Source: Akkermansiaceae bacterium (GTDB lineage Bacteria > Verrucomicrobiota > Verrucomicrobiia > Verrucomicrobiales > Akkermansiaceae). From it: 63,036 nt of DNA. The notes under the pieces are model-generated. The model saw only the letters and a list, made by a program, of their open reading frames with translations. It searched no databases and was not told the origin of the DNA. Location: NCBI GenBank assembly GCA_013001695.1, contig JABDMC010000311.1:1-63036 (forward strand), in the 5' to 3' direction. Positions 50,747 through 60,763 of this stretch are shown here, piece after piece. Numbering within the stretch: position 1 is the stretch's first letter; every line of letters starts with the position of its first letter. The position numbers and the translations under genes were made by a program.

Positions 50747-52039
50747 CTACTCGAACCCGATTTCGCTCCGCTTCACCTCGAGCGTGTGGACGGCTTCGCC
50801 GTCGATGTTGATGATGGTGTACTTCACCGTCGGGTCGTCCGCCTGCAGGTCGAAGTCGACCCGGCCGAACGACTGCTTCTCGTTGTAGCCGAACAGCGAC
50901 GACTTGATGATCCGGTGGACGTGCTGGTTCGTGAGTCGCGACGAGCTGAACTCGTAGAGCGGGTACATCCCGTCAATCTTCGTGTCGATCCGGTAGGCAT
51001 CGGAGCGGTGCCGGTCGGCCGAGAGGACGATGACGCCGGGGATCTTCTCGTCGGCGATGAACTGGTAGAGGCGCCGGCGCTCGCCGTCGTAGCCGTCCCA
51101 GGTGTCCTTCGATCCCGGCTTCACCTTCGGCGCCATCGGGACGTTCGAGCAGATGACGGTGAAGGTGGCGGGCTGCCGGAGGGCCTTCCGGAGCCACTCC
51201 ATCTGCACGGGGCCGAGCATCGACGGGTCGTCCCCCTTCGGCGACTCGCGATAATACCGGCCGTCGAGCATGATGAAGTGGACCTTGCCGATAGTGAAGT
51301 CGAACCAGCAGCCCGGATGGGCCTCGCCGCCGCCGTAGGACGGGTTGTCCCAGTTCTCCCTGAAGATCTTCCACACCTCGCGCTTCCAGGCGGGCTTGTC
51401 GATCTCCGGGCCGCCCCAGCCGTCGTTCGTCGTGAAGTCGTGGTCGTCCCAGATCGCGTAGATCGGCACCCGCCGCGCGAGTTGGCCCCACTCCGGCTGG
51501 CTCTGGCGGCGGTAGTAGTGGAAGCGCTGCATCGCGGGGGTCTCCGGATCGTCGATGTAGACGTTGTCGCCCAGCAACAGCAGGGCGCGGGGATCGATGG
51601 CCCGGATCGTGTCCCACATGCGCTCGTTCTCCACCACGTACCCGGCCCCGCCGCCGAACGCGATCGTGAAGCGGTCCGCCGGGGCGCCCTTCTTCAGCGA
51701 GGTGTCCGGCAAGGTCCGCTTCCACGGCCACGTCCCGGCGTCGAACTTCCACGCGTCCGGCCTGCCCCGGGCGATATCCAGCAGCAGCCTGGTGTGATCG
51801 GGATTGACCTTCGCCGCCGCGGAAGCCTCGAGATAAGCGATCGCCTCGGCCGTCTTGCCCTGCAGGATGAGCTTGAGGGCGTGCGGGTGGATCCGCTTGG
51901 TCTGTCCCGTGGCCTTCTCGGGCTTCTCGTTGTTCACCCTCGGGGCCGAGGCCTGCGCCCGGAGCGGCGGCGCAATGGTGAAGCCCGCCGCCAGGACGAC
52001 ATGGAGCAACAGCTTGGTGATTCGCGTCGTGATCGTCAT
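50747..52039 (-). CDS. Secreted PhoD-like metallophosphatase
   Basis: 430 residues with a signal peptide (MTITTRITKLLLHVVLAAGFT). A metallophosphatase core is visible: WDTIRAIDPRALLLLGDNVYID near 142, VPIYAIWDDHDFTTNDGWGG near 190, VHFIMLDGRYYRES near 239 and GVIVLSADRHRSDAYRI near 319. Unlike classical PhoD the N-terminal GSC/A metal motif is replaced by AFGGGAGYVVENE. Cleaves phosphate esters outside the cytosol. The next gene upstream (SASA esterase) runs in the same direction, 61 bp away. Confidence 0.85.
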   Translation of the reverse strand: MTITTRITKLLLHVVLAAGFTIAPPLRAQASAPRVNNEKPEKATGQTKRIHPHALKLILQGKTAEAIAYLEASAAAKVNPDHTRLLLDIARGRPDAWKFDAGTWPWKRTLPDTSLKKGAPADRFTIAFGGGAGYVVENERMWDTIRAIDPRALLLLGDNVYIDDPETPAMQRFHYYRRQSQPEWGQLARRVPIYAIWDDHDFTTNDGWGGPEIDKPAWKREVWKIFRENWDNPSYGGGEAHPGCWFDFTIGKVHFIMLDGRYYRESPKGDDPSMLGPVQMEWLRKALRQPATFTVICSNVPMAPKVKPGSKDTWDGYDGERRRLYQFIADEKIPGVIVLSADRHRSDAYRIDTKIDGMYPLYEFSSSRLTNQHVHRIIKSSLFGYNEKQSFGRVDFDLQADDPTVKYTIINIDGEAVHTLEVKRSEIGFE

Positions 52040-52100
52040 ATCATGTTCTTCGGAAGAGGGTCAGTCCTACCGCGGCCGGGACCGGGGACCAAGATCCGGG

Positions 52101-53600
52101 TCATGGTTTCTCGTATGAGGCTTCCGTCGTGAAGGGCGACGCCGGAAGGCCGCCGCTGTTGTAAAGCAGCGGGCCGACGGGGCGATTGGTGTAAGCGTAG
52201 CGGACCGCCACCGGATCCTCGACCCCCTTGCCGGAGACGACCAGCGTGTCGGCCGCCAGCCCGGAACCCGCCGCCGGATCGATCCGGCCCTCGGCCCAAT
52301 GCCAGGTGCCGTCCCTGCCTTGAATCGACAACCACGGGATCCCGGCATCCGGCGCGGGGACGGGCGGGGCGTAGTTCTCCTTGCGGGCCACCATCAGGCC
52401 CTGCGCATGGTCGAAGAAGATGCGGATCGTGGCGCCCTCGATCCGGCACCGCGTGTAGAGCGGGCCGCTGGGCGCGATCTCGCTGCGGCCGTAGTCGTGG
52501 TGCAGCGCCCAATGCGCGAGGCGTTCGCCGACCTCCACCTTGTTGGCGGGGTGCTCCTTCTCGCCGCCGATGTCGATGGCCACCGCCATGCCGGTGTTCG
52601 TGATGCCCAGCGCCCGGCGTTGCGCCTCGCGGATGCGGGCCCGCCCGTCGCCCATCGCCGGGTTGTCGTCCGGCGAGCGGCCGATCCCGGCGAGCTGCAC
52701 GAAGTAGAACGGGAAATCCCGGCCGGAGCCTGTCGAAGGGTCGCCCGGCCCCCACGACTTCCGCCAATCGGCGATCATCGCTTCCATTTTCAGGAAGTAG
52801 GTGTGCCCTTCGCTCGCGTTGGCTTCGCCCTGGTACCACAGGGCCCCGCGCATGCCGTAACCGACGAGGGGCGCCAGTCGCTCGCGATACAGTCCGCCGT
52901 AGGTCACCTTCTTCTTTCCGGCCTCCGCCCCGGGGAGACCGTCCGGGGGAACGCGCATCCACGACTCGATCCGGGAGCCGCCCCGGCAGGCGTTGACCAG
53001 CCCGACGGGCACCTTCAACTCACGGTGCACCTTGCGGGCGAAACAGAATCCGACCCGCGTGAATTCCCCCACCGACCCGGGGACCGCCATTCGCCAGCCG
53101 TCCGGAGCCGAGATGTGCCGGATCGCGGGGAAGTTGGACTCGAGGAGGTTGTCCTTCGGGTCCTGGTTGGCGTGGTTGTGCCGCACCTTGGCGGCCATGT
53201 TCGACTGGCCGGAGCACAGCCACACCTCGCCGACGAGAATGCCGGAGAAGGTCCGGCGCGCCTCTTCGCCGTCGAGCTCCGAGGCGACCGCCAGGGTCCG
53301 CCCCTTCGGCGCCTCGCGCAGCGAATCGAGCGCGTCCGCCGCCATCGGGTCGAGCGCCACCTTCCAACGGCCGTCGTTGCCGGCGACGGTCGATTTGGAT
53401 TGCCCGGCGAACTGCACCGTCACCCTGGCGCCCGGGCGGGCCCGGCCCCAGACCGGAACGGCGATGGCCTGCTGGAACACCGCATGATCGCCAAAGACGG
53501 GGGCGCATTGCAGCTCCCCGGCGATGCACAACGGACCGGAGGCCAGCAGGGCCGCGAGGCAGGCGGCGGACAAGAAGAGCGTATTCGGGTGTCGTGGCAT
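52101..53600 (-). CDS. Secreted sialate O-acetylesterase (SASA) family protein
   Basis: 499 residues from MPRHPNTLFLSAACLAALLASG (signal peptide); the frame is open to 53642. SGNH-type catalytic residues: Ser in WLCSGQSNMAAKV near 143, Asn/Gly-rich VGLVNACRGGSRIESW near 215, GALWYQGEANAS near 259, and the C-terminal Asp-His dyad in DIGGEKEHPANKVEVGERLA near 341. It removes acetyl groups from sialic acids or other sugars. A short insertion, PGDPSTGSGRD near residue 288, breaks the expected loop and looks like a repeat element (separate entry). Confidence 0.87.
   Translation of the reverse strand: MPRHPNTLFLSAACLAALLASGPLCIAGELQCAPVFGDHAVFQQAIAVPVWGRARPGARVTVQFAGQSKSTVAGNDGRWKVALDPMAADALDSLREAPKGRTLAVASELDGEEARRTFSGILVGEVWLCSGQSNMAAKVRHNHANQDPKDNLLESNFPAIRHISAPDGWRMAVPGSVGEFTRVGFCFARKVHRELKVPVGLVNACRGGSRIESWMRVPPDGLPGAEAGKKKVTYGGLYRERLAPLVGYGMRGALWYQGEANASEGHTYFLKMEAMIADWRKSWGPGDPSTGSGRDFPFYFVQLAGIGRSPDDNPAMGDGRARIREAQRRALGITNTGMAVAIDIGGEKEHPANKVEVGERLAHWALHHDYGRSEIAPSGPLYTRCRIEGATIRIFFDHAQGLMVARKENYAPPVPAPDAGIPWLSIQGRDGTWHWAEGRIDPAAGSGLAADTLVVSGKGVEDPVAVRYAYTNRPVGPLLYNSGGLPASPFTTEASYEKP
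52725..52742 (-). repeat. In-frame copy of the CTTCGACAGGCTC short repeat
   Basis: On the minus strand it reads CCCTTCGACAGGCTCC. This core is a short palindrome-derived repeat that I recall as widespread in bacterial genomes, giving PSTGSG when read in this frame. Here it lies inside the esterase gene without breaking the frame. Confidence 0.45.
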
Positions 53601-54073
53601 CGTGGTTCGCTTCGGGAGGCCTGGCCGAAGGGGTGGCCGCACTCTGGGCAGGGCGCGCCTCGATCGGAATCACGGAATGCCCGCAATCTCCTTTTCCTAC
53701 GGAACAGGCCACGCGCGGTTTTCCATCATGTGCGCCCCGCCTGCCAGGCGCTACCACCGGAGCCTTGCCGGAACGCCGCGGGAATTTGTAGGGCGGGCGC
53801 CCCGCCTGCCGAAATCCGTTCCGCGGCGATCCACCTCCTGCATCGCGTGCCCTTCGGGCCGGCCCCTCCTCCGCCGATATCTCCCGCTCCAATCGGGCCA
53901 GGCCCGGATCCCGGCCGCTCCCCGAGGTCGTCCGGCACCACGGTTCGTTCGTTGTGCCGGTCCGGAGCGGCATGCGCCCACCCGATCGTGGCGGCCACCC
54001 GGCCGGAATCCGGTTGCCTCCCACCGCACGGATCCTATAAGGGCAACGGTCGGCACCGACCCTTGTGACCTCC
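53601..54073. other. Divergent intergenic region with repeats
   Basis: About 470 bp between the SASA esterase and the M60 protein, both starting outward. It has a 14-bp direct repeat GCGCCCCGCCTGCC (53732-53745 and 53797-53810). No gene of its own was supported; open frames seen there are GC-rich noise. Confidence 0.5.
53732..53810. repeat. Hairpin repeat GCGCCCCGCCTGCC, two copies
   Basis: The second copy is part of a perfect hairpin GGCGGG-CGC-CCCGCC (53792-53806), preceded by TGTAG. Similar TGTAGGGC.. palindromes are common between genes in PVC and other high-GC genomes (from memory). The first copy lacks the left arm. Confidence 0.45.
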
Positions 54074-57000
54074 ATGAAAACCTGTTCCACCGCCTCCGCC
54101 ATCCTCGGCCTCCTCCTCACTGCCGCCGCGGCTCCCGCTGAAGTCATCTTCACCGAGGACTTCGAGTTCCCGGTGGTCAGCGGCTACGTTCAGTCCACAC
54201 CCGGACTGCGGCCGGTGGTCGGATGGATCGGCGCCCGGCAGGGGTTCAACAGCACCCGCCACGGACTGGTCAACAAGGACGGGGGCGACTTCACCGCGCC
54301 CGACCCCAATCACCAGGGATACGCCTTCCGCTACACGAACTCGGGTCTCTCCACCGCCGAAGACGTCCTCGATGACCTCCAGGCCGGCGTGACCTACACG
54401 GTGACCTTCGATGCGGTCCGCGACGAGGGACTCAACGACGGCACGCGCTACAACGTCCAGCTCGTGGCCTTTGCCCCCGGCGTCGCCCGGGACGATGTCC
54501 GCAGCATCCCGGCCGGCAGCACCCTGCTGGCGAGCCGGTCCGGAGACGCCCCGAGCGACGGGACCATCGAAACAGTCAGTTTCAGTTTCACCTCGGACGC
54601 CGTGATCGACGCGGCCGACATCGGCAAGGATCTCGGGATCCGCCTCGTGGGCGCCACCACCTCCGCGATCATCGACAACGTCGAGCTGGAGGTCTTTTTC
54701 CCGATGCTGGTCGCCCCGCCCTACCGGGCGTGGCTGGACGCCGGGGACATCGACCTGACGTGGAACAACCTGCCCGCGAACGTGGGCGCGGACACCTGGG
54801 TCGACGTGTGGTTCGGCACCGACCCGGGAGCGCTTGCGAAGGTGGTCGATGCCGGGGCGGACGCGGCGAACCGGACCACCGTGACGGTCAACGCCCCCGT
54901 CGATGACACCTACTACTGGCGGGTGGATTCCTACCTCGAGGGCAGCCCCACCGGCACCCCGGTGGAAGGCAATCTCTTCGTCTTCCAGGTGGGCGTTCAG
55001 CCGCAACCCGGGGACGACATCCTGCCGACCGTCACGGCCCTCAAGGACCACATCGAGGGCACCGCCCCCCTGAGCGCCGGTGAGATCGAGGATCTCATCG
55101 CGACGCTCATCTTCAACCAGACGCTCTTCGGGGTCAACGCCGCCACCATCCAGGGGTGCCTCGACCTCGTGGAGTCCTATGACACCAACATCGGACCCAT
55201 CTGGATCTCCGGCAGCCCGAAGGCCGGCGGCTTCACCCGCAGCTCCGCCGCCCCCGACATCCACTGGGCCGTTTACCTCGTCATGCAGTCCATCATGGAC
55301 GACATCTACCAGGCCGACGTCCTCGCGGCCCACGAGGGAATCCTCGACGGCTTCCTGTTCGGCAGCGCCGCCAACTTCCCGGGGTCGGTGGCCCCGCCCG
55401 CCGACCCGAACAACACGCACACCGCCACCATCAGCGGCAGCTACGCCGACACCTTCGGGCGCAACACGCAGGGGGACGGGCCGGGGACCTTCGCGCGGAA
55501 GCCCACCGGGACCTACCTTGCGCCGGGGACCATCGCCACCGTCACGGTGCCGGCCCCCCTGGTGGATGCCGGGTACAAGGTCCGCGTCGGCTGCCACTCG
55601 TGGGATTTCTCCAACCGGCCGTCGATCAAGCGCCTCGACCGGATTTCGGCCACCTACCCGATCACCGGCCTCCAGACCAGGGTAGCCAACCCGCACGGCG
55701 GCGGGATCTACATCGAGGTCCCCTTCGGCGCGAATGCCGGGGTGGTCGACGTCGACATCACCGGGGCGGTGCGCTCGCCGTATTTCTCGGCGAAGAGCTT
55801 CCACACCACCACCCTCGGCGAGTGGCAGACCACCGAGCGCAATCACACCGCGCCGTGGGCCGACTTCCAGACCGAGAAGTTCATGATGCAGGTCCCCACG
55901 AACTGGATCTACGCCCTGGATGACCCCGCCACGCTGCTGGCCGACTGGGACGCCGCCATGGACGCCATGAACGACCTCATGGGCTTCCCGTACATCCGCG
56001 GCAAGGAGACCATGTATCCGCAGGTCGACATCCTCAATCGCGCCTCGGTGTTCGCCCCGGGATATCCCTCCGTCAACACCAAGGACAACCCCAACAACGA
56101 CAGCTACAGCGGCTACCGCAACCACCACCTCGTCCGCGGCCCGCAGTTCGCGCCGGACTACGAGTTTCACGAGCAGGGGCACGCCTACTTTTTCCCGAAG
56201 TTCGGCGGGGAGAGCGAGTCCGCCGTGAACCTGCACCACGTCGCCGTGCAGCACCGGAAGTTCGGCGAGACCCTCGACCAGGCCTTCGCGGAATCGCGCG
56301 GGTTCGGCGGGAATCCCAACCGGACCCTCGACAACAGCGCGGTGGCGTGGATGTGCTGCTTCAACTTCTCGCCGCGGGAAGTCCCCATGGCCGACTGGGA
56401 GAAGGCCTACCAGCTCAAGGGACACGCCAAGTTCGTCGACATCGTGCGGATCTTCGGGACCTGGGACGGCCTCGATGAGTTCTTCCGGTCCTACATGGAG
56501 GACGACGAAAACGGCACCCTCCCGGCGAACCCGGCCTCCACCGACGAACTGCTGCTGCGGATGTGCCGCAGCACCGGCGTGAACATCCTGCCGCTCTTCC
56601 ACTTCTGGGGGATCGTCCCGCAGGACCGGTTGGCGCTCCGGGCCACCCTCGCATCCGAGGGGATCATGCTTTCCACCGACATCCTGAACCGCCTCAACTA
56701 CTACGCCACCCTGGTCCCGGCCGACAACGCCGCCTTCCAGGCCTTCGCCACCGGCTGGTGGGGATCCCCGCCGAGCATCAACGGCTTCGCCACCGAGCGC
56801 GAGCACGCCCGGCAGTGGGACGCCACCCCGCTCTACGGGACGGGCGACCAGCAGCGCAGCGAGGCCACCAACCCGGGCGAGATCTACAACGAGAACTCCG
56901 CGGCCGACATCACGGGGCGCATCGACGAGATCATCGAGCTCTACTACGTGGACCTCGACGACACCCCGCCGTCGCCGGACCCGATGGGCTTCGCCATGCC

Positions 57001-58252
57001 CCCGGCCGCCACCGGTCCGGACTCCATCATCATGACCGCCACCACCGCCGAGGACGGCAACGGCGTCGAGTACTACTTCCAGTGCCTGACCGCCGGCGGC
57101 CACGACAGCGGCTGGCAGACGAGCCCGAGCTACACCGACACCGGGCTTGCGCCGGACACCGAGTATTCCTACGTGGTGCGGGCCCGCGACCAGAGCCCCG
57201 CCCAGAACCTCACCGCGGACTCGAGCCCGGCCTCGGCCACCACGGGGAGCGGCCTCCCGTCGGGGACCCTCTTCACGGAGGGCTTCGAGGACCCCGACGT
57301 CCCCGGCTACAGCCAGAACACGGTCCCCTACAACGTGGTCCCCTCGAATGTCACCTGGGTGGGCGCCACCCAGGGGTTCGGGGCGAACCGGCGCGGGCTC
57401 ACCGACAAGGCCGGGGGCGACTTCAGCGCGCCCGACCCCAACCAGCAGGCCTACGCCTTCCGCTACACCAACTCCGGCCTCACCACCGCCCAGGGCGTGA
57501 TCGGCACCCTCGAGGAGGACACCACCTACACGGTCACCTTCGACGTGGTCCGCGACGACGGCCTGAATGCCGGCACCCCGTACTCGATGGAGTTGGTCGC
57601 CTTCGGCCCGGGCGATGACAACGCGGCCCGCAACGAGTGCCGCGGGAACCTTCGTCCTGGCACCATCCTCGCGACCGCGGCCGGCAACGCGCCGGGCGAC
57701 GGCAGCTTCGCCACCATCTCCATTGATTTCACCCCCGACCCCGGCACGCACGCCGCCGACATCGGCAAGGACCTCGGGATCCGCTTCCTCGGCGCCACCA
57801 CCAGCGCGCTCATCGACAACGTGCAACTGACCGCCATCGGCCCCGGGAACAGCTTCGCCGACTGGATCGCGGGCTTCGACGTCGGCGGCCAGACCGGCCT
57901 CACCGACGACTTCGATCTCGACGGGCTGGGCAACGGGGTGGAGAACCTCCTCGGCACCGACCCGAGCGTCTCCTCCACCGGCCTCGTCTCGGGGACCGTG
58001 AGCGGCGGGACCTTCACCTTCACCCACCCGCAGAATCCCGATCCGGCCACGGACCTCACCGCGACCTACCGGTGGTCGAAGGACATGGCCAACTTCCTGG
58101 CCGACGGCGCCACCGACGGCGAGGGGACCACGGTGGACTTCACCGCCCAGCTCGACACCCCCGAACCGGGCACCACCACCGTGACGGCCACCGTCAGCGG
58201 GGCGGCCACCGGCAAGCTGTTCGTGGACGTGGAAGTGACGCAGAACCCGTAG
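54074..58252 (+). CDS. Secreted M60-family metallopeptidase with duplicated flanking domains
   Basis: 1392 residues with a signal peptide (MKTCSTASAILGLLLTAAAAPA). A jelly-roll-like domain (about 23-210) is followed by linker segments, then a peptidase M60 core: the gluzincin motif HEQGH at residues 699-703 and the third ligand Glu in FGGESES (about 713). After an FN3-like domain (about 975-1055) the first domain is repeated (about 1063-1255) with very similar sequence (PDPNxQxYAFRYTNSGLxTA, AADIGKDLGIRxxGATTSA). A thrombospondin-3-like calcium segment (DDFDLDGLGNGVENLLGTDP) and a beta domain end the protein. M60 enzymes cleave mucin-type O-glycoproteins. Confidence 0.85.
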   Translation: MKTCSTASAILGLLLTAAAAPAEVIFTEDFEFPVVSGYVQSTPGLRPVVGWIGARQGFNSTRHGLVNKDGGDFTAPDPNHQGYAFRYTNSGLSTAEDVLDDLQAGVTYTVTFDAVRDEGLNDGTRYNVQLVAFAPGVARDDVRSIPAGSTLLASRSGDAPSDGTIETVSFSFTSDAVIDAADIGKDLGIRLVGATTSAIIDNVELEVFFPMLVAPPYRAWLDAGDIDLTWNNLPANVGADTWVDVWFGTDPGALAKVVDAGADAANRTTVTVNAPVDDTYYWRVDSYLEGSPTGTPVEGNLFVFQVGVQPQPGDDILPTVTALKDHIEGTAPLSAGEIEDLIATLIFNQTLFGVNAATIQGCLDLVESYDTNIGPIWISGSPKAGGFTRSSAAPDIHWAVYLVMQSIMDDIYQADVLAAHEGILDGFLFGSAANFPGSVAPPADPNNTHTATISGSYADTFGRNTQGDGPGTFARKPTGTYLAPGTIATVTVPAPLVDAGYKVRVGCHSWDFSNRPSIKRLDRISATYPITGLQTRVANPHGGGIYIEVPFGANAGVVDVDITGAVRSPYFSAKSFHTTTLGEWQTTERNHTAPWADFQTEKFMMQVPTNWIYALDDPATLLADWDAAMDAMNDLMGFPYIRGKETMYPQVDILNRASVFAPGYPSVNTKDNPNNDSYSGYRNHHLVRGPQFAPDYEFHEQGHAYFFPKFGGESESAVNLHHVAVQHRKFGETLDQAFAESRGFGGNPNRTLDNSAVAWMCCFNFSPREVPMADWEKAYQLKGHAKFVDIVRIFGTWDGLDEFFRSYMEDDENGTLPANPASTDELLLRMCRSTGVNILPLFHFWGIVPQDRLALRATLASEGIMLSTDILNRLNYYATLVPADNAAFQAFATGWWGSPPSINGFATEREHARQWDATPLYGTGDQQRSEATNPGEIYNENSAADITGRIDEIIELYYVDLDDTPPSPDPMGFAMPPAATGPDSIIMTATTAEDGNGVEYYFQCLTAGGHDSGWQTSPSYTDTGLAPDTEYSYVVRARDQSPAQNLTADSSPASATTGSGLPSGTLFTEGFEDPDVPGYSQNTVPYNVVPSNVTWVGATQGFGANRRGLTDKAGGDFSAPDPNQQAYAFRYTNSGLTTAQGVIGTLEEDTTYTVTFDVVRDDGLNAGTPYSMELVAFGPGDDNAARNECRGNLRPGTILATAAGNAPGDGSFATISIDFTPDPGTHAADIGKDLGIRFLGATTSALIDNVQLTAIGPGNSFADWIAGFDVGGQTGLTDDFDLDGLGNGVENLLGTDPSVSSTGLVSGTVSGGTFTFTHPQNPDPATDLTATYRWSKDMANFLADGATDGEGTTVDFTAQLDTPEPGTTTVTATVSGAATGKLFVDVEVTQNP

Positions 58253-58874
58253 GACGGGACTACGGTTGGTTCGGGGGGCGGGTCAGTTGTCCGCCCGCCC
58301 GCGCGCGCGGAAAAGCAACGAGGGCGTGGTGGAGCAGGCCGCCATGGCGCTGAGGATCAGTTCGTTCGGCAGGACATCGCGCGATGACCGCCGCCGTCCG
58401 GCCTTGCGCCCGTCGGGATGCGCTTCCATCGCCGACAAGTGCAGCTATCGCTGCGGATCGTCGTGGCCGGACTCGCGGCGGGTGCGGCGCTGGGTTTCAT
58501 GGTGGCACTGCTCGTCGGCGAGGGACCGGGCCGGGACGCCGCCGCCGGCAAACCGATGCTGTGCCATTCGGGCCAGTCCCTCTTATGACTCGACGCGGGT
58601 GTCTGGTCTTCTGACCACGCGCTGCTCCCCGGACTGGGACCTGCCCGTTGGCAACCCGCCGTGGAACTTTGGCGAGATCAACAGGCCCATCCGCCCGCAG
58701 CTCTGCCTTGCGGGCATCGAGAAAGAAGGGCCCGGCGAGGCCTGTATCAAGGCGGTCATTTTCGGACCCGGCCGTCCCGCCGGGCGACCCACGCTCGAAA
58801 CCCGGCCGGACGAAAAGAATGGACCGAGCAGGCGGCGCCTGGTTTGCCGGGGTGGAGCGCATCGAATCAGTCCC
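58253..58874. other. Intergenic region, one possible small gene
   Basis: About 620 bp between the M60 gene and the hydrolase gene. The only supported content is the small membrane ORF at 58418-58588. Other open frames there do not look like proteins. Confidence 0.5.
58418..58588 (+). CDS. Possible small single-pass membrane protein
   Basis: 56 codons: a basic start (MRFHRRQVQL), a membrane span (IVVAGLAAGAALGFMVALLVG, residues about 14-34) and a tail with one Cys. Too short for firm calling; it is supported by the classic positive-inside layout and by falling in an otherwise empty 620-bp gap. No ribosome binding site is obvious. Confidence 0.35.
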   Translation: MRFHRRQVQLSLRIVVAGLAAGAALGFMVALLVGEGPGRDAAAGKPMLCHSGQSLL

Positions 58875-60680
58875 ATGAAGCAATTGTTGATCTACTTGTT
58901 CCTAATCTTCCCGGCCACGGCGCTGGCTGCGGAGACCTTCACCCCCTACGGGCCCGGGGAGGTTCCGCAAAGTGCGGCCGATCTCTGGAAGGGCTACGAC
59001 GCCCGCGAGGAGCCCCTCGATGTCCAGGTCGTGAAGGAATGGAAGGCGGAGGGCGTGGTCACGCGGTATGTGACCTTCACGGTCGGCACCTTCAAGGGAG
59101 CCGAGGCCCGCATCGCGGCCTACTATTCCTTTCCCGAGAACGGCAAGAAGAACGCCGCGTTTGTCTGGAGCCACGGCGGCGGCCAGCGGGCCGAGAGGGG
59201 CCGCGGGATCTATTTCGCCAGGCAGGGCTTCGCCACCGTCGACATCAACTGGCTCGGCCGGCCGATGGAGGACGGGATCGAGGTGAACACCGACTGGGGA
59301 AAGGTCGACCCGACGCAGGGGCCGAGGTTTTACGCCAAGGCCCTGCGGAAAGGCTGGAAGCGCGATCTCCAACCCGACGAATACTCGATCGATCCGGTTG
59401 CCAGCCCGCGGAATGCCAACTGGTTTCTGCTGGCCGTCGCGGCGAGGCGGGCCATCACCTTCCTCGAGCAACAGCCGGAGGTCGATCCGGACCGGATCGG
59501 ATTCTCGGGCTTCTCGATGGGCGGAATGATCACCGCGCTGACCGCCATCGATTCGCGGCTGAAGGCGGTGGCCCCCTTTGTCGGCGGCACCGGATTCAAG
59601 CACGTCGATTTCCCGGGCGGGATTGAAGGCAGCAGCCTTCGGACTCATCTCAGGGACGTGGAGCTCTACCGGCAAACCATCGATCCCGGCGCCTACTGGC
59701 CGCTGGTGGGGTGTCCCGTGATGTTCATCAGTTCCTCCAACGATTTTCATTCCGCCTTCGACCGGATCTACCAATCGATGGCCTTGTTGCAGCATCCGAA
59801 CTGGCGGGTCAGCACCAACATCCATCACAACCACGGTCCCGGGCCGGAACAGTGGGTGCTCTTGAACCTGTGGTTCGACCAGTACCTCAAGGGAATCCCC
59901 CGGCACATCCCCGTCACGCCCCCGTCGACCTTCGAGGTGGATGGCGACACGGCGACCTTCACCGTGACCCCCGCGGACCGGGATCGCCTCGTGAACACGG
60001 AGGTTTACTTCAGTTACGATCCCAATGCGCGAACGCGCTTCTGGGTGCGGTCCGAGGCGACGGAATCGGGGGGCGCCTGGTCCGTGGCCCTGCCGGTCCA
60101 CGAGGATTTGCCGCTCTATGTCCATGCGCTCTGTCGCTATCGCCTGGATCGGAAACAGCCGCTGGAACGGGGGGAAGCCACCACCTTTGTGTTGAACTCC
60201 CTCGAACAGTCGTGGGTCCCGGAGACCATCAACCTGGAGTCGCTCCCGAAGATGGCGAAGACGACGCTGGTCGAGGACTTCCGCCATGGCATCCGGGACT
60301 GGGGGACGCGAGACCAGCGGGGCATCAAGACCTACAAGTTCCAGAGCCCCTTCCTGGATCGCTCGAACGCAAGGAAGTTGTCCCTGACCATCGATCCCCG
60401 GGGGAAACCGCTCTCGTTGCGATTGAACGCCGGAAGCAAGTTCCTGAGCCGGGAAGACAATCTCGGTGAGTTCACCTTCGCCACCCGCGTGCAGGGGCAA
60501 GGTCCCCGGCAAGTCGTGATCGACCGGAAGGACTTCAAGAACGCCGACGGCAAGACGCTGGAATGGTCGAAAATCGCCACCTTCGAGGTCTCGCTGGTCG
60601 ATGCGGAATCCAAGGCGAAACTGGATCTGACCTCGAGCGAGGGTCATGCCATCCTGCAGCGGATCGAGATGGTGGATTGA
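58875..60680 (+). CDS. Secreted alpha/beta hydrolase (acetylxylan esterase/dienelactone hydrolase-like)
   Basis: 601 residues from ATG at 58875, which starts the signal MKQLLIYLFLIFPATALA; the frame is open upstream. Catalytic triad: Ser in DRIGFSGFSMGGMIT near 218, Asp in MFISSSNDFHSAF near 290, and His in SDINIHHNHGPG-type IHHNHGPGPEQW near 317. The N-terminal part (DVQVVKEWKAEGVVTRYVTFTVG) is like acetyl-xylan esterase/cephalosporin-C deacetylase proteins. The C-terminal 250 residues form an extra beta domain. Probably removes acyl groups from polysaccharide. Monocistronic. Confidence 0.78.
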   Translation: MKQLLIYLFLIFPATALAAETFTPYGPGEVPQSAADLWKGYDAREEPLDVQVVKEWKAEGVVTRYVTFTVGTFKGAEARIAAYYSFPENGKKNAAFVWSHGGGQRAERGRGIYFARQGFATVDINWLGRPMEDGIEVNTDWGKVDPTQGPRFYAKALRKGWKRDLQPDEYSIDPVASPRNANWFLLAVAARRAITFLEQQPEVDPDRIGFSGFSMGGMITALTAIDSRLKAVAPFVGGTGFKHVDFPGGIEGSSLRTHLRDVELYRQTIDPGAYWPLVGCPVMFISSSNDFHSAFDRIYQSMALLQHPNWRVSTNIHHNHGPGPEQWVLLNLWFDQYLKGIPRHIPVTPPSTFEVDGDTATFTVTPADRDRLVNTEVYFSYDPNARTRFWVRSEATESGGAWSVALPVHEDLPLYVHALCRYRLDRKQPLERGEATTFVLNSLEQSWVPETINLESLPKMAKTTLVEDFRHGIRDWGTRDQRGIKTYKFQSPFLDRSNARKLSLTIDPRGKPLSLRLNAGSKFLSREDNLGEFTFATRVQGQGPRQVVIDRKDFKNADGKTLEWSKIATFEVSLVDAESKAKLDLTSSEGHAILQRIEMVD

Positions 60681-60763
60681 GGCCGCCATGAAGGCGCACC
60701 CCTCACGTTCCCTTTGATCTTCGGCGCGCGCGATTGCGGCTGAAGCCCCCGGGATCGCCCCGC

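Noticed and set aside
54035-58027. A 1330-codon minus-strand open frame opposite the M60 gene
   Set aside because: No domain or plausible start; Gly/Val/Arg-rich shadow. The plus frame has signal peptide, HEQGH site and domain repeats.
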